Notes under the pieces: model-generated | Databases searched by the model: none | What the model was told of the DNA's origin: nothing | The model's input: the letters and a program-made list of their open reading frames with translations, nothing else | Program-made: the position numbers and the translations under genes | Shown here: piece by piece, positions 1 to 8,100 of the stretch | How the letters are laid out: each line of letters starts with the position of its first letter | How positions within the stretch are numbered: the first letter of the stretch is position 1 | Assembly (NCBI GenBank): GCA_002314265.1 | Contig: DCEW01000091.1 | Location: forward strand, 1 to 19,262 | DNA length: 19,262 bases | Direction of reading: 5' to 3' | Source: Flavobacteriales bacterium UBA1820 | GTDB lineage: Bacteria; Bacteroidota; Bacteroidia; Flavobacteriales; UBA1820

Positions 1-100
1 GGTTTGCCGAGCCGCATCCTGCCCAAAAACGCTTTTCGACATGCAGTATTTTTACCAAAAATATCCGTACTTTTATCCCACAACAACATCATCACTATCC

Positions 101-1222
101 ATGACTGCTTCCAAAGTATTTTTCACCTCGCTGCGCACCAATCCGCACAGCAACCTGCTGGACAAGATGGAACGCCTGGTACGCCGGGCGGGGATCGACA
201 CCATCGATTTCGACAAACGCTTTGCCGCCATCAAGATCCACTTCGGCGAACCGGGCAACGTAGCATACATCCGTCCCAATTTTGCCGCACGCATGGCCGA
301 TATCCTGCGTTCGCTGGGAGCCAAACCCTTCCTCACGGATTGCAACACCCTGTATTCGGGGCGTCGTTCCAATGCGGTCGATCACCTGCAAAGCGCCATG
401 GAAAACGGCTTCAACCCCATCTCGGCGCGGTGCAACGTCATCATCGCCGACGGACTCAAAGGCACCGACTACCGCGAGATCCCCATCGACGGGGAGTACT
501 GCAAGGCGCCCAAGATCGGTGCGGCGATTGCCGATGCCGACATCATCATCTCCATGACCCACTTCAAGGGGCACGAACAGGCCGGTTTTGGCGGAGCGAT
601 CAAAAACCTGGGCATGGGCTGTGCCAGCGTAGGCGGAAAACTGGAATTGCACTGCGCCTCCCAGCCGGTGATCGACCGGGAACACTGCAAAGGTTGTCTG
701 ATCTGCGTAAAACACTGCGCACACGATGCCATCCACCTCGACGCCGAACGCAAAGCGGTGATCGACTACTCCAAATGCGTAGGCTGCGGGCAGTGCATCG
801 CTCTGTGTCAATACGAAGGCGCCGTGATGGGTCCCGGCGACACGGCCGAACGTCTGAATTACAAGATCGCCGAATACACCGCGGCCGTGCTGAAGGACAA
901 GCCGCATTTCCACGTGAGCTTCATCATGAACGTATCGCCCGAATGCGACTGCTGGAACCACAACGATGCCGCCATCGTCCCCGACCTGGGCATGCTCGCT
1001 TCGTTCGACCCGGTGGCTCTCGACAAGGCTTGCGCCGACCTGGTCATCGCCGCGCCGGTGCTCTCTACCGACAACCGCCTGCACAACGAACACCTGCACG
1101 AACACCTCGAAGGGACCGACAAGTTCCACCTGCTCCACCCCGACACCAAGTGGGAGGCGGCACTCGAACATGCCGAAAAGATCGGCATCGGCACCACGCA
1201 GTACGAACTCATCACCGTCTGA
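101..1222 (+). CDS. DUF362 family protein with two [4Fe-4S] ferredoxin motifs
   Basis: This is a cytoplasmic iron-sulfur protein of the DUF362 family; its substrate is not known. From the chosen ATG it is 373 aa. DUF362-type sequence covers about residues 5-180 and the C-terminal third. Between them lie two ferredoxin motifs, C196-x2-C199-x2-C202-x3-C206 and C226-x2-C229-x2-C232-x3-C236, the usual signature for two [4Fe-4S] clusters. No signal peptide is visible. An in-frame ATG exists at 41, but the extra 20 residues are low-complexity (Tyr/Ser/Thr-rich) and unlike the family, so 101 is preferred. A weak -7-like element (TACTTTTA, 68-75) precedes it. It is the first of four plus-strand genes, separated by 222 bp from the next, so it may be transcribed alone or with them. 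A role in electron transfer is inferred from the clusters only. Confidence 0.85.
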   Translation: MTASKVFFTSLRTNPHSNLLDKMERLVRRAGIDTIDFDKRFAAIKIHFGEPGNVAYIRPNFAARMADILRSLGAKPFLTDCNTLYSGRRSNAVDHLQSAMENGFNPISARCNVIIADGLKGTDYREIPIDGEYCKAPKIGAAIADADIIISMTHFKGHEQAGFGGAIKNLGMGCASVGGKLELHCASQPVIDREHCKGCLICVKHCAHDAIHLDAERKAVIDYSKCVGCGQCIALCQYEGAVMGPGDTAERLNYKIAEYTAAVLKDKPHFHVSFIMNVSPECDCWNHNDAAIVPDLGMLASFDPVALDKACADLVIAAPVLSTDNRLHNEHLHEHLEGTDKFHLLHPDTKWEAALEHAEKIGIGTTQYELITV

Positions 1223-1258
1223 ACTTACCCCCAGGCACGCGCAGCGCGAGCGCGGCGC

Positions 1259-1410
1259 GGCGGCCGCAAGGCCGCCCCTGCCCGCTGTGCCAAACGTTCC
1301 CCGCTGCATCGCGGGAGGCCTGGCGGCGAAGATTCGAAAAAAACCGTAAATCGGGTAGTATCCATTTTCCTGCAAATCACTTATTTTGTCCTGCCTTCCC
1401 GCCGGGAAGG
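1259..1410. other. Intergenic region with two short hairpins
   Basis: The 222-bp gap between the first DUF362 gene and the ECF-like gene holds two perfect 7-bp inverted repeats. One is GGCGGCC-GCAA-GGCCGCC at 1259-1276, with a GNRA-type loop. The other is CCTTCCC-GCC-GGGAAGG at 1394-1410. Neither is followed by a T-tract, so they are not convincing intrinsic terminators. They could be mRNA processing or stabilising structures, or chance in GC-rich DNA. Confidence 0.35.
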
Positions 1411-1444
1411 TCAAACCGAATACAAAACAAACTGCCAAAAAAAC

Positions 1445-1954
1445 ATGGAAACTGTCGCAAAACTCCAATCCCTCTCCTTCACCCAAGGACGCACCTATGC
1501 CTTCGCCGCTCTGTTTGCCGCCGGCAACATCGCCCTGCCCCAACTGGTACACCTGATCCCCGGAGGAGGACTCATCTGGCTGCCGATCTATTTCTTCACC
1601 CTGATCGCCGCCTACAAATACGGCTTGGCCGTAGGACTTCTCACGGCCCTCGCCTCGCCGCTGGCCAACCATCTGCTTTTCGGCATGCCCCCTGCCGGAA
1701 TGCTCCCCGCCATCCTCATCAAGTCCGTTCTGCTGGCTCTGGCCGCTGCCTACGCCGCCAAAAAAGCCGGTAAAATCTCGCTTTGGGCCATCCTGGCAGC
1801 CGTAGCCGCATACCAGATCGTCGGTTCGCTGGCCGAATGGGGGCTGACCGGCAGCCTCGCCGCCGCCCTGCAAGACCTGCGCATCGGCCTGCCCGGTATC
1901 GCCGTACAGATCCTGGGAGGATATGCCGTACTGAAAGCCCTGCAAAAGATCTGA
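1445..1954 (+). CDS. ECF transporter S component-like membrane protein
   Basis: This is a 169-aa, very hydrophobic protein with about five to six predicted membrane segments (roughly residues 17-35, 43-62, 65-82, 86-104, 110-130 and 146-165). Size and pattern fit the substrate-binding S component of an energy-coupling factor vitamin/cofactor transporter. Such proteins capture a small molecule and rely on a shared EcfA/EcfA'/EcfT module encoded elsewhere; no such module is in this window. The substrate cannot be read from the sequence. The ATG follows an A-rich stretch, as is common for Bacteroidetes starts. The next gene begins 27 bp after its stop, and the two DUF362 genes flank it, so the transported compound may be a cofactor or precursor used by these redox proteins. 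That link is inference. A different small membrane protein family cannot be excluded. Confidence 0.65.
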   Translation: METVAKLQSLSFTQGRTYAFAALFAAGNIALPQLVHLIPGGGLIWLPIYFFTLIAAYKYGLAVGLLTALASPLANHLLFGMPPAGMLPAILIKSVLLALAAAYAAKKAGKISLWAILAAVAAYQIVGSLAEWGLTGSLAAALQDLRIGLPGIAVQILGGYAVLKALQKI

Positions 1955-1981
1955 TGTCTCTCCCTTAAAAAAAACGACACG

Positions 1982-2920
1982 ATGGACAGACGAGATTTCC
2001 TCAAAGCCGTAGCCGTTACCGGTGCAGCCATGACCCTGCGCCCGCACGGAGCGATGGACGTCCTGGCTCAGCCGGTAAAATCCTCCTCGAACGGCACGCC
2101 GGCCGACCTGATCGCCGTCATGGGCGGAGAACCCGACGAAATGCTCCGCCGCGCCCTGACGGAGGTCGGCGGCATCGGACGCTTCGTAAAGAAAGGCCAA
2201 AAGGTGCTGGTAAAACCCAACATCGGCTGGGACAAGACCCCGGAGCTGGCCGGAAATACCAACCCGAAACTGATCACCGAACTCATCCGCCAGTGCTTCG
2301 CCGCCGGTGCTTCGGAAGTAACGGTCTTCGACCATACCTGCGACGACTGGCGCAAGTGCTACCAGAGCAGCGGCATTGAAGAAGCCGCCAAAGCCGCCGG
2401 AGCCAAGGTGGTCCCCGCCCACACCGAATCGTACTACCGCGAAGTCTCCCTCCCCCATGGGAAAAACCTCAAGAAGGTCAAAATCCACACCGCGCTGCTC
2501 GATGCCGACGTGTGGTTCAACTGCCCCATCCTGAAAAACCACGGAGGAGCCAACCTGACCATCTCGATGAAGAACTACATGGGCATCGTCTGGGACCGGG
2601 AATACTTCCATGCGCACAACCTCCAACAGTGCATCGCCGATGTCTGCACCCTGGACAAAAAACCCGCCCTGAACATCGTGGACGCATACCGGGTGATGAA
2701 AACCAACGGCCCGCGCGGCCGCAGCGCCTCGGACGTCGTGCTGGCCAAAGCGCTTTTCCTCTCCCAGGACATCGTAGCAGTGGACACCGCCGCCGCCAAA
2801 TTCTTCAACCAGATCCGCGAAATGCCCCTCGAATCGGTCGGACACATCGCAGCCGCCCAGGCACTCGGGGTGGGAACGATGGACCTCGAAAGCCTGAATG
2901 TAAAACGCATCAAAATCTGA
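1982..2920 (+). CDS. Tat-exported DUF362 family protein
   Basis: This is a 312-aa DUF362 protein. The N-terminus carries a twin-arginine motif (DRRDFLK, residues 2-8) followed by an Ala/Val-rich stretch, which indicates folded export across the inner membrane. That in turn suggests a cofactor is inserted before export. Family hallmarks include the VLVKPNIGW segment at about residues 75-83 and NCPILKNHG at about 180-188. Unlike the first DUF362 gene it has no ferredoxin Cys motifs, so any electron transfer must involve a partner. That partner is likely the polyferredoxin encoded 10 bp downstream. The start is fixed by the Tat motif. DUF362 chemistry is not established, so no reaction is assigned. 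Confidence 0.87.
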   Translation: MDRRDFLKAVAVTGAAMTLRPHGAMDVLAQPVKSSSNGTPADLIAVMGGEPDEMLRRALTEVGGIGRFVKKGQKVLVKPNIGWDKTPELAGNTNPKLITELIRQCFAAGASEVTVFDHTCDDWRKCYQSSGIEEAAKAAGAKVVPAHTESYYREVSLPHGKNLKKVKIHTALLDADVWFNCPILKNHGGANLTISMKNYMGIVWDREYFHAHNLQQCIADVCTLDKKPALNIVDAYRVMKTNGPRGRSASDVVLAKALFLSQDIVAVDTAAAKFFNQIREMPLESVGHIAAAQALGVGTMDLESLNVKRIKI

Positions 2921-2930
2921 CGCCTTCCCC

Positions 2931-4493
2931 ATGCTCCGCGAACTCCGTATCGCCGTAGCGGTCGTGATGCTCTCGCTCGTCACGTTTTACTTCATCGACT
3001 TCGCAGGCCTGCTGCCCGAAGGGTTCAGCGTCCTGGAACACATCCAATTCGTTCCGGCCGTTCTCTCCCTCTCGACCGCTGTTCTGGTAGCTCTGGTGGC
3101 GCTCACCCTGCTGCTGGGACGCCTATACTGCTCGGTCATCTGTCCCATGGGGATCTTCCAGGACGTCATTGCCCGCATAAGCCGAGGCCTGGGAAAAAAG
3201 CCGAAGAAAAAGAAACGCTACCAGTACTCCCCGGCCCGCAACATCCTGCGCTACACCCTGCTGGCAGCTACGGTCGTCGCACTGGTATCCGGATTTACCC
3301 TGCTGGCCAGCCTGCTCGACCCGTACGCCGCCTACGGCCGTATCGCCGCCAACGTATTCGCTCCGGTCTATCTGGCGGGCAACAACCTGCTCGAGGCGCT
3401 CTTCACCGCAATGGGCAACTACACGTTTTACCGGATGGACATCTACGTGCGCAGCGCCTTTGCCCTGTCCATCGCCCTGCTCACCTTGCTCGGGGTAGGG
3501 TACCTGGCCTGGAAGCACGGCCGCACGTACTGCAATACCATTTGCCCGGTAGGGACGTTTTTAGGGCTGATCAGTCGTTTTTCCTGGTGGAAAATCCGGA
3601 TCGACCCTGCGAAATGCACCCACTGCGGGGTGTGCGCCACCCGGTGCAAAGCCTCGTGCATCGACAGCCGGAACCAGCGCATCGACTACAGCCGCTGCGT
3701 GGACTGCTTCGACTGCCTGGATGCCTGCCGGCAGGATGCGCTCTCTTTCTCGGCTCCCAAGAAAGCGTCGGTACTTCCATCTGAGGCTGCCCCCGCGAAA
3801 GCTGCCCCGAAAGATCCCTCCCGCCGGGAATTTCTGGCCACCACGCTGGCGACTACGCTCACCGTCCCTGCCCTGATGGCACAAGGACACGGCCAACAGG
3901 AACGCCTCCGTCTGCGCGACGGGAGCGGACATACCCGGCAGGTGCCCATCAGCCCGCCCGGCTCCCTGGGACACGAGCATCTGGGGCAACACTGCACCGC
4001 TTGCCACCTGTGCATCAGCAAATGTCCTTCGAGAGTGCTCAAACCAGCGCTGCTCGAATACGGCCTCTCCGGGATGATGCAACCGATGATGTACTTCGAC
4101 AAGGGCTTCTGCAACTACGACTGCACCGTCTGCTCGGACGTGTGCCCCAACGGAGCGATCCTCCCCTTGAGCGTCGAAGAAAAACACTGCACCCAGGTAG
4201 GGCGGGTGGTCTTCGTCGAGGATTTCTGCATCGTCCATACCGACGGCACCAGTTGTGGAGCTTGCTCCGAACACTGTCCCACACAGGCGGTGAGCATGAT
4301 CCCCTACCGCGACGGACTGACCATTCCCCACACCAACCCGCAGATCTGCGTAGGGTGCGGCGGCTGCGAATACGTTTGCCCGGCCACCCCGCACAAAGCC
4401 ATCTACGTCGAAGGCGAAGCGGTACACCAGGAAGCTCTCCCGTTCGAAGATACCGGCACGCATGAAGTCGAGCTCGACGGCTTCGGATTCTGA
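2931..4493 (+). CDS. NapH/NapG-like polyferredoxin membrane fusion protein
   Basis: This is a 520-aa membrane iron-sulfur protein that probably passes electrons from the quinone pool or cytoplasm to a periplasmic partner. The N-terminal half resembles NapH/MauN. It has membrane segments near residues 8-28, 41-63, 106-130 and 175-194, two CxxxCP motifs (C67/C71 and C201/C205), and two [4Fe-4S] motifs (C229/232/235/239 and C256/259/262/266). A linker follows, then a twin-arginine-like sequence, SRREFLATTL (297-306). The C-terminal half resembles NapG, with further clusters around C355/358/361/365, C394/398/401/405, C442/445/449 and C473/476/479/483. It therefore looks like a fusion of two proteins usually encoded separately, with an internal Tat-like segment left at the joint. 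It starts 10 bp after the Tat-exported DUF362 gene, its most likely partner. Confidence 0.85.
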   Translation: MLRELRIAVAVVMLSLVTFYFIDFAGLLPEGFSVLEHIQFVPAVLSLSTAVLVALVALTLLLGRLYCSVICPMGIFQDVIARISRGLGKKPKKKKRYQYSPARNILRYTLLAATVVALVSGFTLLASLLDPYAAYGRIAANVFAPVYLAGNNLLEALFTAMGNYTFYRMDIYVRSAFALSIALLTLLGVGYLAWKHGRTYCNTICPVGTFLGLISRFSWWKIRIDPAKCTHCGVCATRCKASCIDSRNQRIDYSRCVDCFDCLDACRQDALSFSAPKKASVLPSEAAPAKAAPKDPSRREFLATTLATTLTVPALMAQGHGQQERLRLRDGSGHTRQVPISPPGSLGHEHLGQHCTACHLCISKCPSRVLKPALLEYGLSGMMQPMMYFDKGFCNYDCTVCSDVCPNGAILPLSVEEKHCTQVGRVVFVEDFCIVHTDGTSCGACSEHCPTQAVSMIPYRDGLTIPHTNPQICVGCGGCEYVCPATPHKAIYVEGEAVHQEALPFEDTGTHEVELDGFGF

Positions 4494-4501
4494 TGCTGCA
4501 A

Positions 4502-4545
4502 AAAAAAACGCCCCCGTTCAATGTTTTGAACGGGAGCGTTTTTTT
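4502..4545. terminator. Bidirectional intrinsic terminator between convergent operons
   Basis: A 20-bp stem (4502-4521 with 4526-4545) encloses a 4-nt loop. It is flanked by an A8 run on the left and a T7 run on the right. The single mismatch (C4512/A4535) becomes a G-U pair in the minus-strand RNA. It lies 8 bp after the polyferredoxin stop and 29 bp after the end of the tip-subunit gene on the other strand, so it should end both transcripts. Confidence 0.92.
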
Positions 4546-4574
4546 GCTTTTCCTTTCCAGCATGGGAGCGTCTC

Positions 4575-6962
4575 TTACGGATAGACATCCCCCGCGATAA
4601 GTCCGCCATCGGACGGACGATACACCGCCCGGATACGCAACGGCTGTGTCCTCAGCGCTTTTCCATACGCACTGGCAGCTCCCTGACCCGGATCGTAATA
4701 CTGGTCGGCTCCGCTGGGCTTGTGGACGATGCTTCCCGATCCATTCACGTAAGCCATCGTCGCACGGGCGTATTCCGAAGCCTCGTTCGTTCCCCACCCG
4801 CCTTCGCGCGCGGCTGCGGCCGAAGACCAGTAAAAATTTTCCTGAAATTCCTTGTACACCGGATAATACGTGGTAAGCGTATTTTCCAACTCGCGGATAG
4901 CCGGCAGATACCATTCGGTATTCTCCTCGGAGATCATACCATCGGCATCCGTCTTGTTTTTCCGGTAGCAATACTCAGCCGCCGTCTGCGGCACCTGATC
5001 CAGGATCATCGCCCGGGCAGGACCGCTGGGATACAACCCTGTCCAGTTTTTATTGAACACCCCGGTAGCCATCAGGATGGCGATCGTCCCCTTTTTTCCC
5101 TCGAAATAATTCTCCACCGCACTCGAACGCGGAAGGTATCCGATCGCCAGACCGGTATTGATCTCGCCCATATTGGCCGGCCCCCAGGGAAGACCTTCGT
5201 ACACCTGGTCGGTGGTCCATTCGGAGAGCGGATCGTAATAGTCCCGGTATTCCTCGTACGCCTCGACATAGATCGTGTATTGATACACGCCTCCGTCCTC
5301 TACCCGCACGGGAAACAGCCCCTGCTGAATGAGGGTGATGGTGCGGGTATCCTTCACCGTGCCGTTTTCCTTGTATTCGACGATCAGATCGCCCTGGCGG
5401 CTATCGACGCTGATGTTTTCATCGATGTAGATATAGATACGATCCCGGTTTGCCAGGGTAGCCGAGGTGCTGTTGGCCAACTGGGCCGGATCGGTTACCA
5501 GATCCCGCGTAAAGAACTGCCGTTTGCCTGTCCCGGCAACAAAGGCCTGCCCCGGATGACTGATCTGGTAATCCTCCGCCTGCCCGCTGCGCATCACTTC
5601 GGCCGACACACGCTCTATGCGAAACCAGGTATTGGTCTGCGGCTGGTCGATCCGCACGTCTATCTCTCCGCCGGCAGCCTCGTCGAACAGATAGACATCC
5701 AGCGGCACAATGTTGAAATGCGCATCCAGATCCTTGTGCCGGAGGATGGAGACATAATACGGACTGGTATGCTCCACGTCGATCCGCGCATCGAAAGTTA
5801 CCACATCCGACGGGGTATTCCCGGTTGCCGTAATACCGGATACCGTAACATGGTTGCGGTACTGATGATTTCGCCGAAGATTGAAATCGGATACAGGATC
5901 TCCCCCCAGGAAAATGGTACACGTAGCCTGATAGTCGATGTCATCCTCATCGGTAAACATGCCCTTGAATACGGCATACGTAGCCGGAATCGTATCGTTG
6001 TCCGTACCGACGGCCAACAGCGGTTTGTACCGCTGGTAATGGTCCGGATCGAGCCCCGCAGGATACGGATACTCGCCGGGATATTCCGCATATCCGGGGT
6101 GTCTTTGGTTTTCATACACATAAAACGAGAACTCCGCTTCGCCCTGCTGGTTGCGCAAAGGACCGGTAGAAGGGTCTATGTGCACCACCCTGGAAGTCGT
6201 CGCATCGGCCTGTCCATCGCCATCGGCATCGAGGTTGCTCTCCGCATCTTCCGCCAAAGGCACAAACGGCACCCTTGTCGGGACATTCCTGACTTCGCAC
6301 TCGGTCAGAACCAGCGAAGGGAGTCCCCCGATCGTACCCCCGGGAGCCTCGACACGAAACGAAAAATCTACCCGCGCCATCAGCGCCTTCAGCTCGACTA
6401 CCACCGAACCGTCGGCCTGTGTCAGATCGAGCGTATCCATACCGAACATCGGCATCCCCGCTTCGGGGAGCTCCGACAAGTCTTCACGCCGCGTAGGCTG
6501 ATAATAAAAAGCATCGAAATCCGCCTTGTTCCGGATCTTTTCCGGATAACCCTCGGCCGATATTGCCCCGAAAGTCCCCGGTTCGACATTGGCCACCACA
6601 TACACCGTAGCGCTGGCTGCCGCCGCCGGATCGGAAAAACCGCCCGCATCGATGTGCAAAGTCGGCGAACCGATCTGCTGGTACCCCTGGAAAATACGAT
6701 GTCCCTCCCTGGTGCCCAGATAGTTTCCATCCGGCCCGAACAAAAAGACGTGGAGCGTACGGATTTCACATTCCGCCGCTGTCTTGGGATCCGAAGCGCG
6801 GGTTATCACCCCCTCGGGCGACATGCTCTCGGCCACCGCCGTAAGGGTAAACCCGGAAGAACCCCCCGTACCGCCTCCCGGATACGGCTCCTTCACGCAG
6901 CCGGCCGACAGCACAACAAGGGCGGCCGCCCACAAACTTTGGCAAACACGTTTTCTCTTCAT
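4575..6962 (-). CDS. Large fimbrial tip subunit-like lipoprotein with DUF1566-like C-terminus
   Basis: This is a 795-aa outer-surface lipoprotein. The signal peptide ends in lipobox LSAGC, with the lipidated Cys at residue 22. The N-terminal ~400 residues have Mfa/FimA-like features: a TLHVFLFGPDG strand at about 69-79, a VYVVANVE segment, and a conserved region near residue 190 where ALMARVDFSF matches the fimbrillin 'hydrophobic strand' motif. A middle section of about 200 residues is beta-rich. The last ~170 residues contain WYLPAIRELE (684-693), FYWSS (710-714) and IRAV (777-780). These are the hallmarks of DUF1566/FISUMP-type domains, which are C-type-lectin-like and often sit at adhesive tips. 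It is the last and largest gene of the operon, 7 bp after the preceding fimbrillin gene, the position usual for tip or minor subunits. The tip role and any ligand are inference. Confidence 0.8.
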   Translation of the reverse strand: MKRKRVCQSLWAAALVVLSAGCVKEPYPGGGTGGSSGFTLTAVAESMSPEGVITRASDPKTAAECEIRTLHVFLFGPDGNYLGTREGHRIFQGYQQIGSPTLHIDAGGFSDPAAAASATVYVVANVEPGTFGAISAEGYPEKIRNKADFDAFYYQPTRREDLSELPEAGMPMFGMDTLDLTQADGSVVVELKALMARVDFSFRVEAPGGTIGGLPSLVLTECEVRNVPTRVPFVPLAEDAESNLDADGDGQADATTSRVVHIDPSTGPLRNQQGEAEFSFYVYENQRHPGYAEYPGEYPYPAGLDPDHYQRYKPLLAVGTDNDTIPATYAVFKGMFTDEDDIDYQATCTIFLGGDPVSDFNLRRNHQYRNHVTVSGITATGNTPSDVVTFDARIDVEHTSPYYVSILRHKDLDAHFNIVPLDVYLFDEAAGGEIDVRIDQPQTNTWFRIERVSAEVMRSGQAEDYQISHPGQAFVAGTGKRQFFTRDLVTDPAQLANSTSATLANRDRIYIYIDENISVDSRQGDLIVEYKENGTVKDTRTITLIQQGLFPVRVEDGGVYQYTIYVEAYEEYRDYYDPLSEWTTDQVYEGLPWGPANMGEINTGLAIGYLPRSSAVENYFEGKKGTIAILMATGVFNKNWTGLYPSGPARAMILDQVPQTAAEYCYRKNKTDADGMISEENTEWYLPAIRELENTLTTYYPVYKEFQENFYWSSAAAAREGGWGTNEASEYARATMAYVNGSGSIVHKPSGADQYYDPGQGAASAYGKALRTQPLRIRAVYRPSDGGLIAGDVYP

Positions 6963-6969
6963 TCCCTGG

Positions 6970-8079
6970 TCATTCGAATTTGATGTTGCTGTCTCCGCCC
7001 TCTTCCCACATCTGGTTGTTGTCCACCACGAAATTGAGCACGAAAGCGTCTCCGATAAAGTTCATTTCGATGGTATAGATCGTCCCTCCCTGCGGCAAAT
7101 ACCCACCGGGCAGGGCAAATGCCTTGCCCGTGGTGCGAACCCCCATGAAAGAATAATCGATCTGTATTTCGATCCCTGTACCCAGATAATCGGGCGAGGC
7201 ACCCAAATTGGACACCAGCATCAGGGTTTCTCCGCCTACCCGCTCGGCCATCTTGTCGTGCTCCACCGTCACATCGTCCGCATCGTCGCCTCCATCGAGG
7301 AAAGTGAACGTGCCGGCAAACATCTCGGAGGGAAACTCCAGCCCTTGGTTCATCCGGATCTTGAGAGAGCGGTAAAAATTGCCGACAAGACGCAAACCAT
7401 GTATCGTCAAGTCATTGGTCAGATTGTAGTTGTTCACCTTGAAATTGAACCCGGCCAACAGATGCTCGAAAGAAAGATCGACTTTCCCGTCCTGCCGGCT
7501 TACATCCACCGCTGCCGCCGCCATGGCATCGGGGATCTGGTCGATCGGCCGAAGCGTGGAGATATCTCCCCCCGAGAAAGGCATCGAAAAAGTCAGCGAA
7601 GGAAGCCCGATGCCCGTCTGAGTAGCCGGTTCGACCGTGTAATAGGCATCCCCGTAAGGGGAATACGCCAAAAATGTGTAGAGGTAGTCCGAAGCCTCGT
7701 ACCAACGCTGCTGGGTGCCGGTGTAGTAGCACGCCGTTCCGTTGTATTTCACCTGCTGCTTGTAAAACACGTGCGGAGAGCAGAGTACTGCTTTCGAAGC
7801 CCAGGGCGTGGGTCCCGTAGTCGGATTGAGCTCCGTAGAGCCGTCGTAATTGGCCAAACAATACCCCAAGACTCCGAAATCTCTTCCGGACGGAAACTCG
7901 TTTACCGGGCCGGCCGCACGGACATTGAGCTCACTCCTCGATACTTTTATCGAAGGTGTCCCGAAGCGGATCGGGTCGTCCGAGAGAACGGCCTGTTGTC
8001 GATCTCCTTCCCCCTTCCGGCAAGCCGCCAGCGCAGTGCAAACCACGGCAAACAGGTATAAAACTCGGATTTTCATCAT
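6970..8079 (-). CDS. Fimbrillin family lipoprotein (Mfa-like), third copy
   Basis: This is a 369-aa surface lipoprotein. The signal peptide ends in LAAC with Cys at about residue 20; a second ATG one codon in (8076) could equally be the start. The Mfa-like signature is visible: a YLYTFLAYSPYG segment in the first third, and then VDLSFEHLLAGFNFKV, the beta-strand motif before the second domain. It lies 21 bp after the previous fimbrillin stop and 7 bp before the tip-subunit start, so it is cotranscribed. It is probably a minor or adaptor subunit because it sits late in the operon, but its order in the fibre cannot be read from the sequence. In Bacteroidales such subunits are exported as lipoproteins and polymerised by donor-strand exchange after N-terminal cleavage. 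Confidence 0.85.
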   Translation of the reverse strand: MMKIRVLYLFAVVCTALAACRKGEGDRQQAVLSDDPIRFGTPSIKVSRSELNVRAAGPVNEFPSGRDFGVLGYCLANYDGSTELNPTTGPTPWASKAVLCSPHVFYKQQVKYNGTACYYTGTQQRWYEASDYLYTFLAYSPYGDAYYTVEPATQTGIGLPSLTFSMPFSGGDISTLRPIDQIPDAMAAAAVDVSRQDGKVDLSFEHLLAGFNFKVNNYNLTNDLTIHGLRLVGNFYRSLKIRMNQGLEFPSEMFAGTFTFLDGGDDADDVTVEHDKMAERVGGETLMLVSNLGASPDYLGTGIEIQIDYSFMGVRTTGKAFALPGGYLPQGGTIYTIEMNFIGDAFVLNFVVDNNQMWEEGGDSNIKFE

Positions 8080-8100
8080 ACACTCGAACTTAAAGGGATT

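Noticed and set aside
95..2983. Very long minus-strand open frame (962 codons) across the redox locus
   Set aside because: It is antisense to three well-supported plus-strand genes, is Gly/Val/Asp-rich without domains, and reflects GC-rich codon use on the other strand.
4722..6983. Long plus-strand open frame opposite the tip-subunit gene
   Set aside because: It is Arg/His/Ile-rich and has no signal peptide or known motif, while the minus strand has a clear lipoprotein with conserved landmarks.
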